Source of the DNA: Deltaproteobacteria bacterium
GTDB lineage: Bacteria > Desulfobacterota > Syntrophia > Syntrophales > UBA5619
Assembly: GCA_021372695.1 (NCBI GenBank)
Contig: JAJFTY010000220.1
Location: 1 to 27,556 of the forward strand
Direction of reading: 5' to 3'
DNA length: 27,556 nt
Position 1 is the stretch's first letter; the number at the start of each line of letters is the position of its first letter. A program made the position numbers and the translations under genes. The notes beneath the pieces are model-generated. The model was not told the origin of the DNA, made no database searches, and saw only the letters and a program-made list of their open reading frames with translations. This document shows positions 21,403 to 27,556 of this stretch, piece after piece.

Positions 21403-22434
21403 ATGGAAATCTATTTCAACAAAGATAACGGCCCGCTCGATCAGCTGATCCAGCAGTTGATCAGGACGGCCCGGGGCATCCGCAGGCCGAAATACGTCCG
21501 GGAGATGATCATCTCTTCGCTCAAGGCCGGACAGGAAGTCGACGAGAGCGCGGACCTCAAGCTGATGAACACCACGCTCAAGGAGATGCGCTACACGTCC
21601 AAGGTGTTCGGCCCTTACCGGAATGTCCGCAAAGTCACGGTCTTCGGTTCGGCCCGCACCCGGCCGGGCGATCCCATCTATGAAATGGCAAAGCGCTTCG
21701 GGAAAAAATTGGCTGGCGCAGGTTACATGATCATCACCGGGGGCGGAGAGGGCATCATGCATGCCGCCAACGCCGGTGCCGGCTCCAGGTACTCCTTCGG
21801 CGTGAACATCCGATTGCCCTTCGAGGAGAAGCCGAATTTCGTGATTGCGGGGAATCCGCGCGTCATCACCTACAAATACTTTTTCAACCGCAAAGTCGCC
21901 TTCCTCAAAGAAGCGGATGCCGTGGCCATCTTTCCCGGGGGCTTCGGAACGCTCGACGAGGCCATGGAGACGCTCACGCTGATGCAAACCGGCAAACGCA
22001 ATCCGCTGCCGCTCGTGCTCGTGGACAGCCCCGAATGCTCGTACTGGTCACGCATCATCAAGTTCTTCGAGGACGAACTTCTGGCCCGCAACTACATCGG
22101 CAGGGCGGACTTTGCCCTTTTCGACCATGTATGCACCGTGGATGACGCGGTGGAAAGGATTCTCCATTTCTATCGCCGCTATCACAGCATCCGCTACGTG
22201 CAGGGCAGGCTGGTGATCCGCCTCACCTCCGAGCTCAGCCCCGATGACGTCCGGAAGCTGTCGGATCAGTTCCCAGACATCCTTTTGCCCGGGGGCAGCA
22301 TCGTGGCGTCCGGGGCGCTGGGCCCTGAAATAGCCGACGCAGACGTCGTCCATCTGCCGCGGCTCGCGGTGGACTTCAACCGCAGCAGCTATGGCCGGCT
22401 CAGGAATCTGATCGACGCGATCAACGATTTCTGA
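21403..22434 (+). CDS. LOG-family protein (lysine decarboxylase-like fold)
   Basis: A 343-residue protein whose core (residues 75-260) is the Rossmann-type LOG domain of nucleoside-5'-monophosphate phosphoribohydrolases. Key motifs are VTVFGSARTRPGD, MIITGGGEGIMHAANAGAG, FFNRKVAFLKEADA and the signature PGGFGTLDEAMETLTLMQTG. Arg and Glu of the catalytic RK/PGGxGTxxE pattern are present. About 75 residues before and 80 after the core are outside the minimal LOG fold, making it longer than the ~190-residue plant-type enzymes. The start is the ATG at 21403, but its ribosome-binding site is weak. It lies 106 bases after the cytochrome gene. The function is probably nucleotide salvage or degradation, with no evident link to sulfite oxidation. 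Confidence 0.85.
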   Translation: MEIYFNKDNGPLDQLIQQLIRTARGIRRPKYVREMIISSLKAGQEVDESADLKLMNTTLKEMRYTSKVFGPYRNVRKVTVFGSARTRPGDPIYEMAKRFGKKLAGAGYMIITGGGEGIMHAANAGAGSRYSFGVNIRLPFEEKPNFVIAGNPRVITYKYFFNRKVAFLKEADAVAIFPGGFGTLDEAMETLTLMQTGKRNPLPLVLVDSPECSYWSRIIKFFEDELLARNYIGRADFALFDHVCTVDDAVERILHFYRRYHSIRYVQGRLVIRLTSELSPDDVRKLSDQFPDILLPGGSIVASGALGPEIADADVVHLPRLAVDFNRSSYGRLRNLIDAINDF

Positions 22435-22532
22435 ACTTGCTTCGCACGAGCGGGCATTTCGCAACGGCGGCAAGACGATGGAGCCTAAGGCTGCATCGAT
22501 GATCGGAAGGAGAGGAAGAAAAAAAAGTATCC

Positions 22533-22781
22533 GTGATCTTCGTGATCCTCATCCTGCTCGTATCTTCGCCAGGGTATCTGATCGCGGCTGAAGGGCCGTC
22601 CGTGGAGCTGGGGAAGAAGCTCTTCAACGACAAGACCCTGGGTGGCGCAACCGGCTCCGTCAGTTGCGCCACCTGCCATCCCGGGGGCAAGGGAGAGGAG
22701 ATGAAATCCGTCAAGGCGAGCGATATCTATGGAATGAATACCCGAAACCCGGGCAGAAGGTTTGGGCAAATGCTTTTTTGA
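22533..22781 (+). pseudogene. Truncated c-type cytochrome gene
   Basis: An 82-residue frame with a hydrophobic leader (VILILLVSSPGYLIAAEG), then LGKKLFNDKTLGG and a heme site VSCATCHPGG, as in small soluble cytochromes c and the start of di-heme peroxidases. It ends only about 35 residues after the heme, without a recognisable Met ligand or closing helix, while the family needs 30-60 more residues. The start is also poor: only GTG 22533 is in frame and it has no basic n-region, while a run of eight A just upstream (near 22515) suggests a lost or shifted ATGAAAAAA-type start. A real very short cytochrome is possible. It faces the membrane-protein gene at 22848. Confidence 0.55.
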
Positions 22782-22783
22782 TC

Positions 22784-22833
22784 TCCTCCTCCCCGGAGCC
22801 GGAGGGCAAAAAGTCCGCGGCCGGAGAGGAGGA
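22784..22833. terminator. Long inverted repeat between convergent genes
   Basis: TCCTCCTCCCCGG (22784-22796) and CCGGAGAGGAGGA (22821-22833) pair over 13 positions with one mismatch; the 24-base loop is itself GC-rich. It lies three bases after the cytochrome stop and 15 bases after the stop of the opposing gene. Neither strand has a good T tract after the stem, so a bidirectional terminator or mRNA 3'-end stem is likely but not proven. Confidence 0.5.
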
Positions 22834-22847
22834 ACTCTTGGGGAATC

Positions 22848-23123
22848 CTAGCCAATCACCGTCTTCAGGGCGTCGACCACCGGCGAGGTGAAGAGGGCCA
22901 CGAGGACGGTGTAGAGGGCGAAAGAGCCGATCGCCTCGCTCAGGTAGAGTCTCGGATAGCGGTTTTTGAGGGAGAGGATGATCAGGCCTCCGACGATGAG
23001 GCAGCCGAGGTGGAAATAGGGGAAATTCCCGCCGCCCACCGCAGCGTATTCCGCGTAACTGAATGAGGCCGTCGCCAGGATGACGAACATGGCCAAAAGC
23101 AGGGTCTGCATGATCTTTTTCAT
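22848..23123 (-). CDS. Small exported membrane protein, unknown function
   Basis: A 91-residue protein that I do not recognise. Residues 1-24 look like a Sec signal peptide (MKKIMQTLLLAMFVILATAS, cleavage near SYAE). Two further hydrophobic segments follow at about 37-52 (HLGCLIVGGLIILSL) and 63-85 (AIGSFALYTVLVALFTSPVV), joined by a short basic loop (KNRYPRLY). This predicts a two-helix inner-membrane protein with a short periplasmic start. GGGAG precedes the ATG. It is a single gene on the minus strand between plus-strand genes, so it has its own promoter in the AT-rich sequence upstream. The coding quality (signal peptide, amphipathic loop) argues that it is real. Confidence 0.7.
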   Translation of the reverse strand: MKKIMQTLLLAMFVILATASFSYAEYAAVGGGNFPYFHLGCLIVGGLIILSLKNRYPRLYLSEAIGSFALYTVLVALFTSPVVDALKTVIG

Positions 23124-23557
23124 CTTTTTTCTCCCATTCTTGATTGAATCCAGGTTTTTTCAACTATTCGCGGCCTGAATTCCCTTGCCGGCCTTCCATT
23201 TTTGTGGTTCTTTTATGAAATTTCCATGCCATCTTCTGCCTTTGCGCCAATATAGAATAGTTGCTCAAAATCATTATATTATTTTTGACCATGCCTTTGG
23301 CCCCCCGATGGGAGCCGCCTCGGGATTGAACGAAACATTCAGCTGGTGTTCACGAAATTTGCAGAAGACCCCGGGCAGTATCGGATCTGTTCTCGGTGCG
23401 GTCCTTCCCGGCATCGCGGTGCTGGCAAATTCTCCTTTCCCTCGGGGCTCTGCCCGGATTTGACGGTTACCATAGTAAAAACAAGCAATTGACAATACAA
23501 ACCATTCTGATACAAAGGTAGGGTCCTGCAACTGAAACGGGGCATAGGAGGATGATC
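23124..23557 (+). other. Intergenic region with promoter of the cupin gene
   Basis: 434 bases without a gene I can support. The first 160 bases are AT-rich and presumably hold the promoter of the minus-strand gene, though no pair is clear. At the far end TTGACA (23489-23494), a 16-base spacer and TACAAA (23511-23516) form a plausible promoter for the cupin gene. AGGAGG at 23546-23551 is its ribosome-binding site. An open frame at 23185-23463 has no protein-like features. Confidence 0.5.
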
Positions 23558-24079
23558 ATGGTTACGACACCGATGAAGTTGATTACCGGAGCGATGCTGG
23601 ACGATCTTACGGTGCAGGCCTGTGCCCGTGAGCGGCTGCGCCTCAATCACAACGTCCATGAACAGCCGTCCGATCCGATCCAGCGATTGTTCATCGCCGC
23701 CTGCCTGAATTCCTATTTTCGCCCGCACCGCCATCCCGGGAAAAAAGAATTTGCGATTGTCTTGCGCGGCCTCTTCGACGTGATTACCTTTGATCATGCG
23801 GGACGGGTGAGCCAGAGAGTTACCGTCGGGCCCGGCGCCGAGGTCACCGGCCTGGAGATCCCGGAGGATGTCTGGCACACCTGGGTGCCCATTCATGACC
23901 GCTCCCTGTTTTTCGAGGTCAAGCCCGGGCCTTATGACCCGGTGACCGTCGTCGAATTTGCCGACTGGTCGCCTGCGGAGGGGAGCGCGGAAGTTCCCGC
24001 TTTTTACAAAAGGCTCCTGGCTGCAGCCGTGGATGAGAAGATTTCCGGAAATCCGGAAAAGGCTTGTGATATCCCCTGA
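23558..24079 (+). CDS. WbuC-family cupin-fold metalloprotein
   Basis: A 173-residue cupin. The WbuC signature is readable: RERLRLNHNVHEQPSDPIQR (25-44 region), SYFRPHRHPGKKEFAIVLRG with the metal-binding HRH...E set, and ITFDHAGRVSQRVTVGPG, followed by WHTWVPIHDRSLFFEVKPGPYDP. Some WbuC genes belong to O-antigen clusters, but the family is wider and its reaction is not established. Start chosen at ATG 23558 because AGGAGG lies six bases before it; the ATG at 23552 would touch that site. The stop overlaps the ABC exporter start (TGATG), so the two are translationally coupled. Its link with an exporter is unexplained. Confidence 0.85.
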   Translation: MVTTPMKLITGAMLDDLTVQACARERLRLNHNVHEQPSDPIQRLFIAACLNSYFRPHRHPGKKEFAIVLRGLFDVITFDHAGRVSQRVTVGPGAEVTGLEIPEDVWHTWVPIHDRSLFFEVKPGPYDPVTVVEFADWSPAEGSAEVPAFYKRLLAAAVDEKISGNPEKACDIP

Positions 24080-25827
24080 TGAAATACCTGCTTAGGCTGC
24101 GCTCCTTTATCAAGCCGTATGCCCTGCCGATCGCCGCCACCATCTTCGCCCTCCTTGCCGTCACGGGGCTCTCGCTCATCGTTCCGCGCATCTTGCAGAA
24201 GGTGATCGACGACGGACTGCTGCGGGGCCAGGCGGGGTATCTCGTCCATGCAGCGCTTCTTTTGCTCGGGTTGGGCCTTGCCATTGCCGTGCTCAATCTG
24301 ACCCAGAACTATCTCTCCGAGCGGACGGCGGCCTTCGTCGGCTATGACCTGCGCAACGCCATGTACGACCGCATCCAGCACCTGCCCTTCACCTTCCACG
24401 ATCACAACCAGTCCGGCCAGCTGATCACCCGTTGCATCGAAGATGTGCGCGCCGTCCAGAACTTCGCCGGCAGCGGCATGGTCGAATCGATCCAGCTGCT
24501 CTCCCTGTCGGTCGGGGTCATCGCCATGATGGTCTCCCTCGACGCGCGGCTCGCGATGATCGCGCTCCTGCCGCTCATCCCGCTGGCGGTCATGACCTCC
24601 CTCTTTGGCGACCGGGTCACGAAGCTCTTCTATCACGTGGATCAGACCCTGGGAGATCTCTCCACGCGCCTGCAGGAGAACGTCACGGGAGTTCAGGTTG
24701 TGCGGGCCTTTGCGCGCGAAGCTTACGAGATCGCACGTTTCGACGAAAGCAACCGGAAATATTTCGAAGCCCGCCTCACGGTCGTCCACGAGTGGTCCAA
24801 GGTGATGCCGACCACCACGCTGCTCATCACATTCGGCACGATCCTCATCCTGCTCTTCGGCGGCCAGCAGGTCATCGGGGGCCGCATGACGATCGGCGAG
24901 ATCGTGGCCTTCAACTCCTACATGCTCATGCTCTCCGCGCCCATCCAGGAGATGACCTGGCTCGTCAACGGCGCGGGTGAGGCGGCCGCAGGCGCGCAGC
25001 GCATCTGCGAAATCCTGGACCACGAACCGGAAATCCGCTCACCGGAGAACGCGGTCACCCTTCCGACCCTGAGCGGCCGCGTCGAATTCCGCAACCTTTC
25101 GTTCCGCTATCCGGACGAAAAGTCCTTCGCCCTGGCCGGCATCGATCTGGCCGTCGAACCGAACCGCATCGTGGCGCTGATGGGGCAGACCGGCTCCGGC
25201 AAGACCTCGCTCGTCAACCTGATCCCGCGTTTCTACGATGTGACGGAAGGGGTGGTGCTCGTGGACGGCGCGGATGTCCGCTCGGTGGATCTCAAATCAC
25301 TGCGCCGCCAGATCGGCATCGTCCTGCAGACCCCCCTTCTCTTCTCCGATTCGATCCGGGCCAACATCGCGTACGGCCGGCCGGAGGCGGACGACGCCGA
25401 GGTCGTGGCCGCGGCGAAAGCAGCCCAGGCCCATGAGTTCATCCTGGAGCTTCCCGACGGGTACGAGACCATCGTGGGCGAACGCGGCGTGACGCTGAGC
25501 GGCGGCCAGCGCCAACGGGTCGCGATCGCAAGGGCCCTCCTGATGGATCCCCGCATTCTGATTCTGGACGACTCGACCTCTTCCGTGGATACGCAGACGG
25601 AGAAGCTGATCCAGGAAGCGCTGGAGAACCTCATGAAGGGCCGCACGACCTTCGTGATCGCCCATCGGCTGGCCACCGTCCGCCGCGCCGACCTGATCCT
25701 GGTCATGGACAAAGGCCGCATCGCCGAGCGCGGCACGCATGAAGAGCTGCTCGCCCGGGGCGGGCTGTACAGGGCGATTCACGATCTTCAATTGCAGCAG
25801 GCGCCGGAGAATGGGGAAGAGCCATGA
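24079..25827 (+). CDS. ABC exporter half-transporter A (degenerate catalytic Glu)
   Basis: A 582-residue half-transporter with six membrane helices (about 15-300) fused to an ATPase domain (333-575), MsbA/multidrug type. Walker A is GQTGSGKT (369-376), the signature is LSGGQ (473-477), Walker B is ILILD (493-497) and the switch is His529 in VIAHR. The residue after Walker B, normally the catalytic Glu, is Asp498 (LDDSTSS). Paired with half-transporter B, which has a normal Glu but an altered signature (LSVGQ), this fits a heterodimeric exporter with one degenerate and one active ATP site, such as BmrCD or TmrAB. It overlaps the cupin stop by one base. The cargo (lipid, drug or peptide) cannot be told from sequence. 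Confidence 0.93.
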   Translation: MKYLLRLRSFIKPYALPIAATIFALLAVTGLSLIVPRILQKVIDDGLLRGQAGYLVHAALLLLGLGLAIAVLNLTQNYLSERTAAFVGYDLRNAMYDRIQHLPFTFHDHNQSGQLITRCIEDVRAVQNFAGSGMVESIQLLSLSVGVIAMMVSLDARLAMIALLPLIPLAVMTSLFGDRVTKLFYHVDQTLGDLSTRLQENVTGVQVVRAFAREAYEIARFDESNRKYFEARLTVVHEWSKVMPTTTLLITFGTILILLFGGQQVIGGRMTIGEIVAFNSYMLMLSAPIQEMTWLVNGAGEAAAGAQRICEILDHEPEIRSPENAVTLPTLSGRVEFRNLSFRYPDEKSFALAGIDLAVEPNRIVALMGQTGSGKTSLVNLIPRFYDVTEGVVLVDGADVRSVDLKSLRRQIGIVLQTPLLFSDSIRANIAYGRPEADDAEVVAAAKAAQAHEFILELPDGYETIVGERGVTLSGGQRQRVAIARALLMDPRILILDDSTSSVDTQTEKLIQEALENLMKGRTTFVIAHRLATVRRADLILVMDKGRIAERGTHEELLARGGLYRAIHDLQLQQAPENGEEP

Positions 25828-25899
25828 CCCATAGAAAGTTGGCGGTGGATTCTCGGCCCTTGCCGAACCGTCAAGTATGACCTGTTTTCGGGAACGACG

Positions 25900-27556
25900 A
25901 TGACCACGATCAAACCGCCCGCCTACATCACGAAGTCGGAAGAGGAGTCCGACGCCAAAGGCTACAACCCGGGGGTCGTGAGCCGGCTTGCCGCCCATGC
26001 GAAGCCCTATGCCCGGGAGCTCCTCCTCGCGGTGCTCCTCATGTTCGGCGCCTCCGCGGCGGCGGTCGCCGGGCCCTATTTCGTCAAGATCGCCATCGAT
26101 GACGGCCTCGCCGCCCGCAACCTCCCCGTGCTCCGGTACACCGTGATCGCGTACCTCGCGGTATCCCTCATCCAGTGGGTCTGCACGTACTCGCGGATCA
26201 ACATCATGGCCCGGGTGGGGCAGGCGGTGATCTATGACCTGCGCACGACCCTCTTCAACCACCTGCAGCGGCTTTCGCTCGGCTTTTTCAGCCACTACTC
26301 GGTCGGACGGGTGATCACCCGCATCATCAACGACGTCGAAACCCTGCGCGACTTTCTCACCTGGTCGGTGCTCGCCATCACGCGGAACATCTTTACTCTC
26401 GCGCTCATCGTCGTCGTGATGCTGGACATGAACCTCCGCTTGGCGCTCCTGACCTTCAGCGTTCTACCGCCCATGGCGCTCGCGACCTTTCTCTTTCGCC
26501 GCCTCTCCCGGACGGCCTACCGGAAGGTCCGCGGGGCGGTTTCATGGGTTAACTCGGTCCTTGCCGAGAACGTCAACGGCGTGCGCGTGGTGCAGGCCTT
26601 CTCGCGCCAGGGCCACAACCGGCGGGTCTTCGCGGATGTCGTCAACCGCTATCATCTTGAACAGTCCGTCGAGGCCGCCCGCGTCGTCGCCTTCTTCAAT
26701 CCCATCGTCGACGTGCTCGGCGCCGTCGCCACCGCCCTGATCGTCTGGCTGGGCGGCACGGCCGTCCTCGGCGAGCAGATGACCGCGGGCGTGCTCGTCG
26801 CCTTCACCCTCTACATCGACCGATTCTTCGAGCCGATCCACGACCTGTCGCGCCGCTTCACCGCACTCCAGTCCACAATGGCGGGCGGGGAGAGAATCCT
26901 CGGCCTGCTGGACATGGAGGTGGAGGTCGAGGACGCCCCGGATAGCCGCGATATCCCATCCGTCCGGGGCGAAGTCCGTTTCGAGCATGTTTCCTTTCAA
27001 TACGCCGAGGATGCGAAACCCGTTCTGAGCGACGTCGATCTGACAGCCCGTCCGGGAGAAACCGTCGCCCTGGTCGGCGAGACGGGCGCGGGCAAGACCA
27101 CCCTCGTGAAACTGCTCGCGCGCTTCCATGACCCGACCTCCGGCCGCATCCTGGTGGACGGCCACGACCTGCGGACGGTCAAACAGGGCAGCCTGCGGCG
27201 GCAGATGGGCATCGTGCCCCAGGAGCCTTTCCTGTTCAACGGAACGGTGAGGGAGAATATCCTGTTCGGGAGGCTCGATGCGAGCGATGAACAGGTCGCC
27301 GCCGCGGCGGAGGCGGTGGGCGCCCACGGGTTCATCATGGAGCTGCAGCACGGATATCAAACGACGGTCGAGGAAGGAGGGGTTCTGCTGTCGGTCGGGC
27401 AGCGGCAGCTCATCTCCCTGGCGCGCGCCCTTCTGGCCGATCCCCGGATCCTGATTCTGGACGAGGCCACCTCCTCGGTGGACACGCAGACCGAGCAGGT
27501 CATCCAGAACGCCCTGCTCCGGCTGTTCCAGGGAAGGACGACGTTCGTCATCGCCC
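25900..27556 (+). CDS. ABC exporter half-transporter B, 3' end missing
   Basis: Open to the window edge, 552 codons visible. A 30-residue polar extension (TTIKPPAYITKSEEESDAKG) precedes six membrane helices and the ATPase domain. Walker A is GETGAGKT (393-400), Q-loop PQEPFLFNG, the signature is LSVGQ (497-501) where LSGGQ is usual, and Walker B is LILDEATSS with the catalytic Glu522. ATG 25900 is the first good start, 72 bases after gene A; GGGAACGACG before it is a weak ribosome-binding site. The frame is the same as that of gene A and has no stop between TGA 25825 and this ATG. The complementary defects of A and B argue for a heterodimer. About 35-60 residues should remain outside the window. 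Confidence 0.93.
   Translation, partial: MTTIKPPAYITKSEEESDAKGYNPGVVSRLAAHAKPYARELLLAVLLMFGASAAAVAGPYFVKIAIDDGLAARNLPVLRYTVIAYLAVSLIQWVCTYSRINIMARVGQAVIYDLRTTLFNHLQRLSLGFFSHYSVGRVITRIINDVETLRDFLTWSVLAITRNIFTLALIVVVMLDMNLRLALLTFSVLPPMALATFLFRRLSRTAYRKVRGAVSWVNSVLAENVNGVRVVQAFSRQGHNRRVFADVVNRYHLEQSVEAARVVAFFNPIVDVLGAVATALIVWLGGTAVLGEQMTAGVLVAFTLYIDRFFEPIHDLSRRFTALQSTMAGGERILGLLDMEVEVEDAPDSRDIPSVRGEVRFEHVSFQYAEDAKPVLSDVDLTARPGETVALVGETGAGKTTLVKLLARFHDPTSGRILVDGHDLRTVKQGSLRRQMGIVPQEPFLFNGTVRENILFGRLDASDEQVAAAAEAVGAHGFIMELQHGYQTTVEEGGVLLSVGQRQLISLARALLADPRILILDEATSSVDTQTEQVIQNALLRLFQGRTTFVIA

Noticed and set aside
23185..23463. 92-codon frame before the cupin gene
   Set aside because: No ribosome-binding site or conserved motif; the composition changes midway.
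25824..25880. 18-codon frame between the two exporter genes
   Set aside because: It overlaps the stop of gene A, but has no protein-like features and no known leader-peptide pattern.
24004..27360. Several long minus-strand frames opposite the ABC exporter genes
   Set aside because: They are shadows of two complete ABC exporter reading frames with all ATPase motifs.
1..27556. CRISPR arrays, tRNA genes, insertion sequences, phage attachment sites
   Set aside because: I saw no regularly spaced repeats, cloverleaf sequences, transposase frames or paired terminal repeats while reading the window. A tRNA or repeat scan would settle this.

Overview
The window looks like a chromosomal segment of a GC-rich Gram-negative bacterium. 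It encodes an RlpA-like cell-envelope protein, a SPOR protein, a Tat-exported molybdoenzyme with a cytochrome c partner, TRAP transport, and an aldehyde:ferredoxin oxidoreductase (AOR) family enzyme alongside stressosome genes. The mixture is reminiscent of Desulfobacterota (the former Deltaproteobacteria, for example Syntrophales-like lineages). That placement is an inference from gene content only. I saw no tRNA, rRNA, CRISPR array, insertion sequence or phage gene.

Region 1 (1-10942, minus strand) is a catabolic locus. In transcription order it holds a LysR regulator, a gutted SDR dehydrogenase, a tandem-fold tautomerase, a Gfo/Idh/MocA dehydrogenase and a TIM-barrel sugar isomerase/epimerase. 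A second transcription unit then starts with a GntR/FCD regulator, followed by an RraA-like aldolase, an Ldh-family 2-hydroxyacid dehydrogenase, an AOR-family oxidoreductase, a creatininase-family hydrolase and the TRAP genes dctP and dctQ (dctQ is cut by the window edge). The genes suggest TRAP-mediated uptake of an anionic or polyol-derived compound, hydrolytic ring opening, oxidation of a hydroxyacid, retro-aldol cleavage and ferredoxin-linked oxidation of the resulting aldehyde or ketone. The substrate is not known. The hydrolase resembles the inosose-ring hydrolase group, so a cyclitol is one candidate.

Region 2 (11226-15442, plus) carries peptide deformylase and its terminator, then a five-gene stressosome operon: rsbR-, rsbS-, rsbT- and rsbX-like genes ending in a histidine kinase whose N-terminus looks like the RsbT-binding domain of RsbU. 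This suggests a stressosome that switches a two-component kinase instead of a sigma-B cascade. A CheY-like response regulator 3.8 kb downstream (19219-19615) is interrupted by a frameshift in a run of eight G.

Region 3 (15443-19615, plus) holds a long untranslated stretch, a small membrane protein, an RlpA-like protein without a SPOR domain, a signal-peptide-only remnant, a TauE/SafE-type permease, a zinc-ribbon protein and a separate SPOR protein. Two very similar promoters (TTGACATGCAGA core, 17-bp spacer) stand before the permease and the zinc-ribbon gene.

Region 4 (19748-22434, plus) encodes a SorAB-like sulfite dehydrogenase pair and a LOG-family protein. Region 5 (22435-23557) has a short, probably truncated cytochrome c gene facing a small membrane-protein gene, followed by a mostly empty AT-richer stretch with a promoter. 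Region 6 (23558-27556, plus) has a WbuC-type cupin gene overlapping the first of two ABC exporter half-transporters. Their nucleotide-binding motifs are asymmetrically degenerate, as expected for a heterodimeric exporter. The second is cut by the window edge.
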